Of a DNA stretch of 64,000 bases, positions 33,087 through 42,184 are shown one piece after another (position 1 is the stretch's first letter; every line of letters starts with the position of its first letter). A program made the position numbers and the translations under genes. The notes beneath the pieces are model-generated. The model searched no databases. It was not told the DNA's origin and was given only the letters and a program-made list of their open reading frames with translations. The DNA comes from Novipirellula artificiosorum (lineage in GTDB: Bacteria > Planctomycetota > Planctomycetia > Pirellulales > Pirellulaceae). The DNA lies in the NCBI RefSeq assembly GCF_007860135.1, contig NZ_SJPV01000009.1, positions 1-64,000 on the forward strand, read 5' to 3'.

Positions 33087-34895
33087 CTATTTGATCGGAC
33101 GAACTTTGATATTGCGATACTCAACCACGTTACCATGATCTTGTAGCGCGATGTGCCCCTTCGTCGGCTTACCAAAATTCGGCATCTTGCCGAATTTGCT
33201 GGCGGCGACTCGTTGGTTCCAATCGTCACTGCCTTTGACGAACTCGTAATACTTGACGCCATTCATGTAGGTTTCACTTTTCTCGGGAGTGATCACCACG
33301 CGAAGATGATTCCACTCTCCCACAGGCTTGGTGGCATCCCCATCCGACTTGTACAACTGGTACAGCCATCCGGCTTTCTGAGGATCATGGCCATCTTGGT
33401 TGTCTTGGACTTGGATTTCGGGACCCGTCATCCATGGTTTCGCTTCGGTTTCCGTGACATGGAACATCAAGCCACTATTTCCGCCTTTTGAAATGTTGTA
33501 CTCGAGTGACAATTCAAATGCTTCATACTGTTCATGGGTGACAATGTCGCCAGCTCCTTTTTCCGCTCGAACCATGGCACCGTCCACGACCTTCCAGCCC
33601 TTGCCAACGGAATCCTCTTGATAGCCTTTCCAAGCTTCCATCGATTCGCCGTCAAACAGCAGCTGCCACCCGTCGGCCTGCTCTTGGGCGGTCAAGGTAT
33701 TAGGTTGTGAATCCGCAGCGGTGCTGATGAAAACAAACGTCCCCTTTTTGTTGCCAACCATGACATCCGGGATTTGGTCGTTATTCAAGTCGGTGGCGGC
33801 AACTTGAGTTCCAACTCCTGAATCATCATCGATTTGGTGAGGCACAAACTTGGCGCCCCCGTCGTCATCGCGAACCAATTCGAACCAATAGACGACGGCG
33901 GGAGCATTGGCTTCCACATCGCCGGTTGGCCCATGAGCCCAGAAGCGTTTTCCGGTCAAGACATCATCAAGTCCGTCGCCGTTCATATCGATCAATTGCA
34001 AAGCATGCAATTGGCTGATACGAAGCTCATCACGGCTGGAGTCCGGATCGGGCGTCAAGATCGTTTGCTGTTGAAATTTAATTTCTCCATCCGCTTCGCG
34101 AGTCTGCTTGTACCACACCAAGCCATAGAGGTGGCAGTGCCATGAGGTCACGACGTCATTGAGCCCATCACCATCGACGTCGTAAGCCAGCATTTGAGCG
34201 GCGGCTTCCGCGAACGGAAACGGATGCCAAATCCAAGTGGTGCTGGAGCTGAAATCCGCCGGCTGTTGCCACCAACCGGCGGCTTCCAAGATGTCAGTGC
34301 GTCCATCGCCGTCGATATCACCGATTCCCACGCCATGGGTGTATCGTTGGTAGCCGCGATGATCACTGACGGGGTGAAAGACCCAAGCCTTGTCGGGTTT
34401 GTTGGGATCCCAAGTTCCGTAGCCCAGGAAACCATCGATATTGTAAACCAAGTCGGGTCGATGATCGCCATTGACATCCCCCCACACCTGGGACTCATTG
34501 CCAACGTTTTTGAGGGCGTCGTGAGTCTTCCAATGGCCTTCTTTTCCCTTAGGATTTTCGCACCACCATGCATCCTTGCCGGGCCAGGGAACATACAAAA
34601 TATCGTCCCAACCATCACCATTGAAATCGCCGGTGTAGGTTAAGAAATTATCCGAGTAACCTTTGGGGTCAAACGTCTCGGGGGTTCGCACTTCATGACG
34701 TTTTTCAAACGAGGGTCCTTCATACCAGTAAGGCCCCGACACGACATCTTTAATGCCGTCTTGATTGAAGTCGCCATAGTAGGCCCCTTCACAATGAAAC
34801 GCTTCGGTGAGAGTCAATTTTTTATAGGTCGTTTCCGCCGTGGCGACATTGCTAAGCAACATGACTCCGAAAGACACGAAAAATAGAAGTCGCAT
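33087..34895 (-). CDS. exported FG-GAP/VCBS propeller fused to DUF1080 (3-keto-disaccharide hydrolase-like) domain
   Basis: The 602-aa product begins with a signal peptide (LLFFVSFGVMLLSNVATA-ET). Residues about 25-385 are FG-GAP/VCBS repeats with Asp-rich calcium loops (GDFNQDGIKDVV, GDFNGDGWDDIL, GDIDGDGRTDIL, VDGDGLNDVV, IDMNGDGLDDVL, LNNDQIPDVM), forming a beta-propeller. From about residue 400 (WQLLFDGESMEAWKGY ... GNSGLMFHVTE ... GPEIQVQDN) a concanavalin-like DUF1080 domain follows; characterised relatives hydrolyse 3-keto-glycosides. ATG 34895 is chosen over the upstream 34946 because it starts the signal peptide. It lies 47 bp after the HEAT gene and 34 bp before the cytochrome gene. 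The fusion suggests a surface or periplasmic glycan-binding hydrolase; its activity is inferred from family only. Confidence 0.87.
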   Translation of the reverse strand: MRLLFFVSFGVMLLSNVATAETTYKKLTLTEAFHCEGAYYGDFNQDGIKDVVSGPYWYEGPSFEKRHEVRTPETFDPKGYSDNFLTYTGDFNGDGWDDILYVPWPGKDAWWCENPKGKEGHWKTHDALKNVGNESQVWGDVNGDHRPDLVYNIDGFLGYGTWDPNKPDKAWVFHPVSDHRGYQRYTHGVGIGDIDGDGRTDILEAAGWWQQPADFSSSTTWIWHPFPFAEAAAQMLAYDVDGDGLNDVVTSWHCHLYGLVWYKQTREADGEIKFQQQTILTPDPDSSRDELRISQLHALQLIDMNGDGLDDVLTGKRFWAHGPTGDVEANAPAVVYWFELVRDDDGGAKFVPHQIDDDSGVGTQVAATDLNNDQIPDVMVGNKKGTFVFISTAADSQPNTLTAQEQADGWQLLFDGESMEAWKGYQEDSVGKGWKVVDGAMVRAEKGAGDIVTHEQYEAFELSLEYNISKGGNSGLMFHVTETEAKPWMTGPEIQVQDNQDGHDPQKAGWLYQLYKSDGDATKPVGEWNHLRVVITPEKSETYMNGVKYYEFVKGSDDWNQRVAASKFGKMPNFGKPTKGHIALQDHGNVVEYRNIKVRPIK

Positions 34896-34942
34896 GGGTG
34901 AAGTACCTCGATTGAGTTTTGGATGGCTAGACAGACGTTGTG

Positions 34943-37063
34943 TCATTCAGGAAGGGGCAGCACGATGGCGGAGTTTTCCTGGAAGACCGCGTCACCTTCT
35001 TTGTCGTTGATCTTGTATTGTACCTGCAGCAGCTTTTTGAGTCCCGGAGCGGGATCACCGCCGAAGGCCTTGTTGTACGATTCCGAGGGCAAGGCGATCA
35101 CCGTGAAATCGCCGGCCGCTTTTTGGAGGATCTTCGTGACGTCTTTTTGTTGGTCACCCGCTCCGTAAATGGCTTCGACGATTTGGACCTTCATCGGTTC
35201 TTTGCCAAGTTGTTTCAGCAGCGATACCACTTCGTCCGAGCCACCAAGCTTCCTGGCGACCATCATCGCCGTGTTAGCGGCTTTGTCCTTCAAGGAAGGT
35301 GTTTCACCGATTTGCACCGCCAACTGCAACATTTCGAGGTTCGGATACCGCTGCACCGCTTCCAAAACCAGCTCCTTCTCTGCATCACGGTCTGCGGCCT
35401 CGAAGGCTTCACGTGCCATCGCGACTCGCTGGCTGTCTTCCATCAAAAATTGACGCACCAACCGCAGATGGCCGCGAAGCGCTCGGATGCGATACGGATG
35501 ATTGGGCTGTTTCGCCAACTCGATCAACACGGGGCCTGCGTCGATGGTCATCCACTCACCAAGCAAGCGAGTGGCGATATCTTGAAGCTGAGCGTTGTCG
35601 CTGTTAGCTGCATTGCCGACGAGGTCTAGTGCTTTGGTACCGCCCATCGCAGCCAGCACTTCAAGCAGCGATCCTTTTGTGTCAAGGGAAGCGTCGTTCA
35701 TTGCCTCGCCAAGCTTTGCTGCGCAGGCTTCGCGGTCCCCCATCCGCACACAGGCCGCCCGAAGGGCGCTCTGTGCCGGTTCGGCGTCTGACGCATTCTT
35801 AGGATGGTTGACGCGGTCGATCAGTACCGAGAGATCATCCAGTTCGGCCACTTGGCCCAACGCGGTCAATGCCGCCTCACGAGTCGCTGCATCGGAGGCG
35901 TCGACTGCCTTCAAGAGTGCTGGGACGGCGGCAATCCGCCGCATGCCGACCAAGTCGATCAGGACGCGTCGCGCGGCTCCATCGGCTTGGTCCAATCGAA
36001 CGACAATCTCGTCGTCGACGTCACGACCAGCCAGCTTTGCGAGGGCCGTTTTGGCAGCGGTCGCCACTTCGCTATCTTCATCCGTTGCCGACTGAAGCAA
36101 ACCATTGACGCAGGTGACGTCGCCAATGCTTTGTAAGGCTCGAATTGCAGCGACACGCACATTGGCCTCACCTTCGGCTGCGACCTGAGTCATCGCAGGA
36201 AGCACGGAGGCATCGCCTCGATCGGCCATCGCCAAAATCAGCAGCTCTTTGCGATACGCATCGACTTGGTCGAGTGCTTCGACGAGCCCTGCGGTCACGC
36301 CTTCCCCCGACAATTCGCGAGCCGTTGTCAGGCCAATTCCGAGCATCACGCGATCATCGGATTGGAGTTGTTCGATCAGCAGTTCAAGCCCATCGGCGTG
36401 CCGGGCCAAAATCGCACCACGCGTGGCTTCAACAATCCGTGGCTTGGGAAGGTCGGCTTGACGGATGGCATCGTACAGTTCGATCGCATTTTCGGCGTCG
36501 CCGTCTGCGACGGCGGCTTCCGCACACAGAATCAATCCCTCGGCCGCAGCGGATCTTAGCGCGGCCGTGTTTTCGTCCTCGATCGTTTTGCGAAGCGTTG
36601 TGACCACCTGCTCACCACCGATCTTTCCGAGTGCGACCGCAGCGGAGGTTGCCACCCCTTCGTCATCGTTAGCGAGTTGCTGGGTTAATCCGTCCACCGC
36701 ATCCGGACTCTTGCGTACGCCAATCGAATTGATCACTCCCACCAACGTTCGGCCCTCGGTGGTTTCGAGTGCATCGATAAGAGCGGCGTCGGCGCTCGTG
36801 TCCGTAATGGCTTCGAGTGCAATGCGTGCCCACGAAGTCAATTCGGGATCAGCAAGCAGTTTGGACAATTCGGGCACCGCGGCGCCCGATCCCCAGACCG
36901 CCAATTTCTTGCACGTGATTGCTTTTTCCGCCTTGGGGGCGTCGGAGGCGAGGATGTCGATCAACGGCTGTTCGGCTTCATCCGCATGCAAAGGCATGGG
37001 GGCGATCGAGAGTGAGGTTGCAAGCATCGCAAAACAAATCAATGCAAGTCGCATTCGAAACAT
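34943..37063 (-). CDS. exported HEAT-repeat protein
   Basis: The 706-aa product has a signal peptide (MRLALICFAMLATSLSIAPMPLHA-DE) and then about fifteen HEAT-like helical pairs (e.g. EGVATSAAVALGKIGGEQVVTTLRK, DASDAATREAALTALGQVAELD truncated here) over residues 30-640. The last 60 residues form a different, beta-type domain (FTVIALPSESYNKAFGGDPAPG and then LQVQYKINDKEG), a C-terminal element seen in planctomycete sugar-related proteins. HEAT arrays act as protein-binding scaffolds, so it may organise the neighbouring oxidoreductase and hydrolase. ATG 37063 is chosen, preceded by GGATCACCCCTG; the frame is open to 37165. It is the second gene of the four-gene set, 114 bp after the Gfo/Idh/MocA gene. 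No catalytic motif was seen. Confidence 0.83.
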   Translation of the reverse strand: MFRMRLALICFAMLATSLSIAPMPLHADEAEQPLIDILASDAPKAEKAITCKKLAVWGSGAAVPELSKLLADPELTSWARIALEAITDTSADAALIDALETTEGRTLVGVINSIGVRKSPDAVDGLTQQLANDDEGVATSAAVALGKIGGEQVVTTLRKTIEDENTAALRSAAAEGLILCAEAAVADGDAENAIELYDAIRQADLPKPRIVEATRGAILARHADGLELLIEQLQSDDRVMLGIGLTTARELSGEGVTAGLVEALDQVDAYRKELLILAMADRGDASVLPAMTQVAAEGEANVRVAAIRALQSIGDVTCVNGLLQSATDEDSEVATAAKTALAKLAGRDVDDEIVVRLDQADGAARRVLIDLVGMRRIAAVPALLKAVDASDAATREAALTALGQVAELDDLSVLIDRVNHPKNASDAEPAQSALRAACVRMGDREACAAKLGEAMNDASLDTKGSLLEVLAAMGGTKALDLVGNAANSDNAQLQDIATRLLGEWMTIDAGPVLIELAKQPNHPYRIRALRGHLRLVRQFLMEDSQRVAMAREAFEAADRDAEKELVLEAVQRYPNLEMLQLAVQIGETPSLKDKAANTAMMVARKLGGSDEVVSLLKQLGKEPMKVQIVEAIYGAGDQQKDVTKILQKAAGDFTVIALPSESYNKAFGGDPAPGLKKLLQVQYKINDKEGDAVFQENSAIVLPLPE

Positions 37064-37177
37064 CAGGGGTGATCCTTGGTTGGGTGGGATTTGGGCCGGA
37101 CGGAGCGGTAGAGATCGGGTCAGGGTGAAGTGGTTTTTGGGGGGGGGAACTCCCAAACGACGCATCCGCGATGCGGA

Positions 37178-38467
37178 TCAAATACGCCAAGGTTCTCGCA
37201 GTGCTTCGCTGCGCAACCGATTCGCTTCCGCATCGTCGGTGAATTCATTCGTGACCGGGTCAAAGTGGACGGTACGATTCAGAAACGCAGCGATGTTTGC
37301 GGCATGACACGTGATGTGCGAATAGCAGGCTGCTTCGGCGTTGGCCTTCGGCTGGCTGCGAGTTTTGACACAATCGAGGAAATCACGCACGTGGAAGGTC
37401 GCTGGATAGCCACCGATTTCTTCGACTTTGCGCCCGGCGAGCAACTCAGGGGAACTGAGCACAAACTTCCCGCTGTCGCCTGTTTCGATCCATCCCTCGT
37501 CACCTTCAAATCGCACGGGGCACGATCCGAGTGGCAACCAGCCATCGTTGCGAATGATCAACTTCACGTCATCGGCATAGGTCGCGACCAATTCGCCTTT
37601 GTCGTCCGGCGGGTCATATTGGATCGGCGCGGTGCTGTCCGCGTTGGCTGCCCATTGACACAAGTCGACACAATGCGATCCCCATTCGAGCACACCGCCT
37701 CCGACCATGCCGCCACCCTTTTCAAAGTTAAATCCATCAAGCAGCTTCTCGTTGTAAGGTCGCCAAGCCGCGGGGCCGAGGTACATGTCCCAATCGACGA
37801 CATCCTTTGGCGGTTCGGCTTCGGCTGCCACCCACCCGCTCATCTGTGTCTTCATGCCCGCAGGATGGGCGTAGATGGTGCGAAGTTTTCCCAGCCGTCC
37901 GGTTCGGGCCAGCTCACAGGCAAATGCAAAGTGTGGCAAATTGCGTCGCTGGGTCCCCGCTTGGAAGACGCGACCGGTGCGCCGCATGGTGTCGGCAAGA
38001 AGCAAGCTTTGGGAAATGTTCTTGGTACACGGTTTCTCGCAGTACATGTCCTTGCCAGCACGGGCTGCATAGCTCGCCGCCGTGCAGTGCCAATTCGGCC
38101 CGGTCGCGATCAGCACCGCGTCGATGTCGTCGCGTGTCAGCAATTCGCGAAAATCGCGATAGGTGTCGCAATCCTTGTTGTCATACTTGATGTCTGCCAG
38201 ATTCTTGATCGCGTTCCGTTGCTTCTCTTTGATGTCACAGACTGCGACAAATTGTACGTCCGCTTGCTCCAAGAAGCATCCAAGGTCATAGGTGCCGCGG
38301 CGACCGATCCCGATGCCGCCGACCACAACCCGGTCGCTCGGAACCACGGATTTGCCAAGACCCAGTGCCGTGGAGGAAACGATCGTCGGAATTGCCATTG
38401 CGGACGTGGCGGTGGCCGCGGTTTTCAAGAATTGCCGACGTTTCAGTGAAGTGGGCTTGGCAGACAT
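37178..38467 (-). CDS. Tat-exported Gfo/Idh/MocA family oxidoreductase
   Basis: The 429-aa product starts with a twin-arginine signal (LKRRQFLKTAATATSAMA), so it is exported folded with its nicotinamide cofactor. The Rossmann fold begins at about residue 48 (VVVGGIGIGRRGTYDLG), with VCDI at the end of the second strand and the family EKP motif in DMYCEKPCTKN. The C-terminal substrate domain contains GGGMVGGGVLEWGSHCVDL, where the His is the usual catalytic-region residue. ATG 38467 is chosen because GGAG lies 11 bases upstream and the Tat signal starts there. Secreted members with tightly held NAD(P) catalyse sugar oxidation, often at C3. It leads the set with HEAT, DUF1080 and cytochrome genes, which suggests a 3-keto-glycoside pathway. 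Confidence 0.9.
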   Translation of the reverse strand: MSAKPTSLKRRQFLKTAATATSAMAIPTIVSSTALGLGKSVVPSDRVVVGGIGIGRRGTYDLGCFLEQADVQFVAVCDIKEKQRNAIKNLADIKYDNKDCDTYRDFRELLTRDDIDAVLIATGPNWHCTAASYAARAGKDMYCEKPCTKNISQSLLLADTMRRTGRVFQAGTQRRNLPHFAFACELARTGRLGKLRTIYAHPAGMKTQMSGWVAAEAEPPKDVVDWDMYLGPAAWRPYNEKLLDGFNFEKGGGMVGGGVLEWGSHCVDLCQWAANADSTAPIQYDPPDDKGELVATYADDVKLIIRNDGWLPLGSCPVRFEGDEGWIETGDSGKFVLSSPELLAGRKVEEIGGYPATFHVRDFLDCVKTRSQPKANAEAACYSHITCHAANIAAFLNRTVHFDPVTNEFTDDAEANRLRSEALREPWRI

Positions 38468-38780
38468 GCGAATTTTCTCCATAGGAGTGTATGAACGGGT
38501 CGTGTCGTGATCGTCAGAAATGGGTCGGGAGGGGGGCAAAGCGGTTCGGCGTTGAAAAGCCGATCCACTTTGCGTTGCGTGGGGCATTCGTGCACCGCAC
38601 GGGACGCTCCATTCTGCAGTCGATCATCATGACCGCGAGCGCTAAAAGGTGGGAGGTGGGACTTGAACACGCCCTATTGTGCTCGCCAACGCGAGAAAAT
38701 GCAACCATCCAAGTGGCGTCAAAAGTGGGTACAATCAGCTCGTTGCGCCCCAAGATGCTAAAAGAAAACGGAAAAGCGAA

Positions 38781-40511
38781 ATGTCCGAGATGACGAAACA
38801 AGCCACGCAACCTGCGGTTCAGCCAAAGCACCCGCTCGGATCGGATGCACGTGTGCTATTGACGAGTGTATTCGGGCCTTACGCCGTCGATGATGGTGCG
38901 GGCAGCCGCTTGATCAATCCGATGGAACTGTATCACAACCAAGTCACACGAGTGCAGCAAGCCTATTCGTTGCGCACGTTTCAGCGATCGTGGGGTTTGA
39001 TGTTGATCCAGGTGAACTTGAAAGCACCTTGCACGCTGTTGGATTTTCCGTCGGAGAAACGGTTCCTTGAAGAGATCAAGAACAACCGTTATGACGTGGT
39101 CGGTATCAGTTCGATCCAAACCAATTTGATCAAAGTCCGCAAAATGTGTCGGTTGATCCGCAAGCATTTGCCCGACGCTCAAATCATCATCGGCGGCCAC
39201 ATCGCCAACTTTCCTGAGCTAAGAGATTTCTGCGATTTCGATCATGTCGTCCGAGGCGATGGCGTTTGTTGGATGCGAGATTATCTGTCGCAGGACACCA
39301 CCGAGCCGCTCAAGCACCCGCAAGTGATCGCGAACATTGGCAGTCGGATCATGGGAGTCAACTTGAAAAATCACCCTGGCGATATCGCGGCGACGCTGAT
39401 TCCGTCAGCCGGTTGTCCGATGGGCTGCAATTTCTGCTCCACTTCCGCGATGTTTGGTGGTAAGGGCAAATACGTTAAGTTTTTCGAATCCGGCGAGCAA
39501 TTGTTTCAGATCATGTGCCAGCTGGAGAAGAATCTGAACACGTCCGCGTTCTTTGTGATGGACGAGAACTTCTTGGTCGATAAGAAACGCGCCCTCGGAT
39601 TGCTCGAGTTGATGGAGCAGCACAACAAGCCATGGTCGTTATACCTGTTCAGTAGCGCGAATGTGTTGCAGCAGTACACGATGGAGCAGCTCGTTGCACT
39701 CGGGGTTTCCTGGGTATGGATGGGGCTCGAAGGCAAAGGTTCTCAATACACAAAATTGGCGGGCACCGACACCCTTTCATTGGTGCGTCAGTTGCAATCC
39801 CATGGCATCCGTGTGCTCGGTTCGAGCATCATTGGGCTCGAAGAGCATACGCCCGAGAACATCGGCGAAGCGATTGATCACGCCGTTCTTCACAACAGCG
39901 AGTTCCATCAATTCATGTTGTACACGCCGATTCCTGGAACGCCGCTGTTTGCGGAGCACGAGGCGGCGGGAACGCTGTTGGACCGTCGCGAGATCTCCAT
40001 TCCCGACATTCACGGTCAATTGAGATTCAACTTTCATCACCCCCATATCAAGGATGGGCAAGAAACGGAATTCTTGTTGCAGGCGTTTCATCGTGATTTC
40101 GAAGTCAACGGCCCCAGTGTGATTCGAATTGTGCGGACGAATTTGCGGGCTTGGAAGCGGTATCGAGATCACGCAGACAAGCGGATTCGTGAGAGATTTG
40201 CCCATGAATCCAAGAGCTTGCCGATCGGCTATGCAGGGGTGTTATGGGCGACTCGGCGTGCTTATCAAGATGACCCGGTGTTGGCAGCCGAGTGTTCGAA
40301 GCTGCTCGGCGAAATGCACGAGATGTTCGGTTTGAAATCACGATTGGCTGCGCCGATCGCAGGCCGCTATTTGTATCGCAAGCTGCGACAAGAGCAGCAG
40401 CGGTTGGAAGACGGATGGACGTACGAGCCACCCGTGTTTTACGAAAAGAATTCGAAGGCTGGCCCGGACGATGCGCTACTTGTCGAAGGAGCGGCGGCAG
40501 CGGCGTCTTAG
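38781..40511 (+). CDS. B12-binding radical SAM enzyme
   Basis: The 576-aa product has an N-terminal cobalamin-binding-like domain (about 20-180: VLLTSVFGP, YDVVGISSIQTN, AQIIIGGHIANFPEL) and a radical SAM domain with CPMGCNFC (C212, C216, C219), the CxxxCxxC cluster ligands, followed by FFVMDENFLVDKK and VWMGLEG. The last about 150 residues form a separate helical domain rich in Arg. Relatives (class B radical SAM enzymes) methylate or rearrange unreactive carbons in lipid or cofactor synthesis; the substrate here is not readable. The DxHxxG cobalamin motif is not present in usual form, so B12 may bind base-on or not at all. The frame is open from 38679, but ATG 38781 suits the family start. 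It stands alone, convergent with lpdA. Confidence 0.85.
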   Translation: MSEMTKQATQPAVQPKHPLGSDARVLLTSVFGPYAVDDGAGSRLINPMELYHNQVTRVQQAYSLRTFQRSWGLMLIQVNLKAPCTLLDFPSEKRFLEEIKNNRYDVVGISSIQTNLIKVRKMCRLIRKHLPDAQIIIGGHIANFPELRDFCDFDHVVRGDGVCWMRDYLSQDTTEPLKHPQVIANIGSRIMGVNLKNHPGDIAATLIPSAGCPMGCNFCSTSAMFGGKGKYVKFFESGEQLFQIMCQLEKNLNTSAFFVMDENFLVDKKRALGLLELMEQHNKPWSLYLFSSANVLQQYTMEQLVALGVSWVWMGLEGKGSQYTKLAGTDTLSLVRQLQSHGIRVLGSSIIGLEEHTPENIGEAIDHAVLHNSEFHQFMLYTPIPGTPLFAEHEAAGTLLDRREISIPDIHGQLRFNFHHPHIKDGQETEFLLQAFHRDFEVNGPSVIRIVRTNLRAWKRYRDHADKRIRERFAHESKSLPIGYAGVLWATRRAYQDDPVLAAECSKLLGEMHEMFGLKSRLAAPIAGRYLYRKLRQEQQRLEDGWTYEPPVFYEKNSKAGPDDALLVEGAAAAAS

Positions 40512-40523
40512 AGTAGTTGCTTG

Positions 40524-40646
40524 TGGACCGTCAAGGTTATAACTGCGAGTTGGGACGTAGTGGACTTCGCCAGAAGTCCCTAAGAACACTCGAGTTACGG
40601 ATTTCTGGCGAAATCCACTACCCTAAAATTAAATGATGACGGTCCA
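40524..40646. repeat. nested inverted-repeat element between convergent genes
   Basis: The outer arms TGGACCGTCA (40524-40533) and TGACGGTCCA (40637-40646) are a perfect 10-bp inverted repeat. The inner arms 40557-40579 (GTAGTGGACTTCGCCAGAAG and then TCC) and 40599-40621 pair over 23 bp with two mismatches around a 19-base loop. The outer right arm ends directly at the lpdA stop codon. The structure may end both transcripts, or be a small non-autonomous mobile element with terminal repeats. No T-run follows the stems. Confidence 0.8.
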
Positions 40647-42089
40647 CTAGGCCGACGGCGATGGTTTTTTTCGCGGTTTGAAGATCTCGGTGGCGGTGCC
40701 AAAATAGACCTCGCCAGCGTTCATTAGCGTCTCGCTAAGCGTCGGGTGTGGATGGATGCTATCGGTGATGTCATGCATCTCACAGCCCATTTCGATCGCT
40801 AAAACCGCCTCGGCGATCAATTCGCCAGCACCGGTACCGACGATTCCGCATCCGATCACACGATGCGTTTCGGGGTCAACCAGCCATTTGGTCAAGCCGT
40901 CCGTGATTCCAAGCGCTTGCGCCCGACCGCTGGCGGCCCACGGGTATGCTTCCACTTGGTATTCGACCCCAGCCTTCTTGGCATCGGTTTCAGTCAACCC
41001 CGCCCATGCAATTTCAGGATCGGTGAAGACGACTGCCGGGATCGCGACCTTATCAAACGCAGAGGCTTTCCCTGCGATCACTTCGGCCGCCACGCGGCCT
41101 TCGTGGGTCGCTTTGTGGGCCAACATGGGGTCACCGGCGACATCGCCGATCGCAAAGATGTGCGGGTCGGCCGTTCGCTGCTGTGTATCGGTGACGACAA
41201 ACCCCCGCTCGTTAATGATGCATTTGGTGTTTTCCAGTCCAAGCCCTCGCGTGACCGGACGACGTCCGATGCTGACCAGCACGCGGTCAAACTGCTCGTG
41301 CCCGAAGTGCTTGGGACCTTCGAATGTGACTTCGATGCGATCATCGACCTCCGTCAACGAACCGACTTTTGTGCCGACCAGCACGCGTCCTTCACAGAGT
41401 TTGTCAATCCGTTTCGCAAGTGGTTTGACAAGGTCCGCATCGGCGCCGGGCAACAACCGATCCGCCATCTCCACCACCGTGACCTTGGTGCCGAAGCTGG
41501 CGTACACATTCAGCATTTCCAAACCAATGTACCCACCGCCGACGATCAGCAGTTTTTCAGGGATGTCGGGCAGCGACAAGGCGCCCGTACTGTCCATCAC
41601 CCGATCGCTGCCGATATCGAATGCGGGGGGAATGGCGGGAACGCTCCCCGTCGCGAGAATGCACTGGTCAAACGTCAGCGTCCCGCCTTCGGGAATCGAT
41701 TCATGGTCCCCTTCGAGCCGTAGGGTGGTCGAATCGATAAACGAACCTCGAGCCTGGATGATCGTCACGTTTCGGCGTTTCGCCAATTGGCCAAGCCCAC
41801 CGGTCAACGTTGCAATCACCTGGTCTTTGCGGGCCCGGACCTTGTCGATGCTGACATTGGGTCGTTCGCCGTAATCGACTCCCCAATCTTGCCGCAGTTC
41901 TTCCACATCGCTGATGATTTTCGCGACGTGCAGCAGTGCTTTACTGGGGATGCATCCTCGCAACAAGCAAGTGCCACCGAGTCGCGTTTCCGATTCGACG
42001 ATCGTGACTTCAAGACCTTCATCGGCCGCCAAGAATGCGGCTGCGTACCCGCCTGGGCCGCCACCGAGAACAACAAGTGGAGAGTGCAT
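40647..42089 (-). CDS. lpdA: dihydrolipoamide dehydrogenase (E3)
   Basis: The 480-aa flavoprotein reoxidises lipoyl groups of 2-oxoacid dehydrogenase complexes or the glycine cleavage system using NAD. The N-terminal FAD site is VVLGGGPGGYAAA, the redox disulfide is GGTCLLRGCIPSK (C41, C46), the NAD site is LLIVGGGYIGLEM, a second FAD motif is IFAIGDVAGDPMLAHKA, and the C-terminal active-site HPHPTLSE supplies the catalytic His-Glu pair to the partner subunit. ATG 42089 is chosen over 42131 because the FAD strand must begin near the N-terminus. No E1 or E2 gene is near, so the complex served is unknown. It lies 95 bp after rpsD on the same strand. Confidence 0.94.
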   Translation of the reverse strand: MHSPLVVLGGGPGGYAAAFLAADEGLEVTIVESETRLGGTCLLRGCIPSKALLHVAKIISDVEELRQDWGVDYGERPNVSIDKVRARKDQVIATLTGGLGQLAKRRNVTIIQARGSFIDSTTLRLEGDHESIPEGGTLTFDQCILATGSVPAIPPAFDIGSDRVMDSTGALSLPDIPEKLLIVGGGYIGLEMLNVYASFGTKVTVVEMADRLLPGADADLVKPLAKRIDKLCEGRVLVGTKVGSLTEVDDRIEVTFEGPKHFGHEQFDRVLVSIGRRPVTRGLGLENTKCIINERGFVVTDTQQRTADPHIFAIGDVAGDPMLAHKATHEGRVAAEVIAGKASAFDKVAIPAVVFTDPEIAWAGLTETDAKKAGVEYQVEAYPWAASGRAQALGITDGLTKWLVDPETHRVIGCGIVGTGAGELIAEAVLAIEMGCEMHDITDSIHPHPTLSETLMNAGEVYFGTATEIFKPRKKPSPSA

Positions 42090-42184
42090 CAGGGAAGAAC
42101 CGTAAATCGAGGGGCTGTTCGTTCCAAACAAAACGATTGGCCGCCAAGGCAGCCAATCGTGAACAAAACATCAAATTCAAGCGT

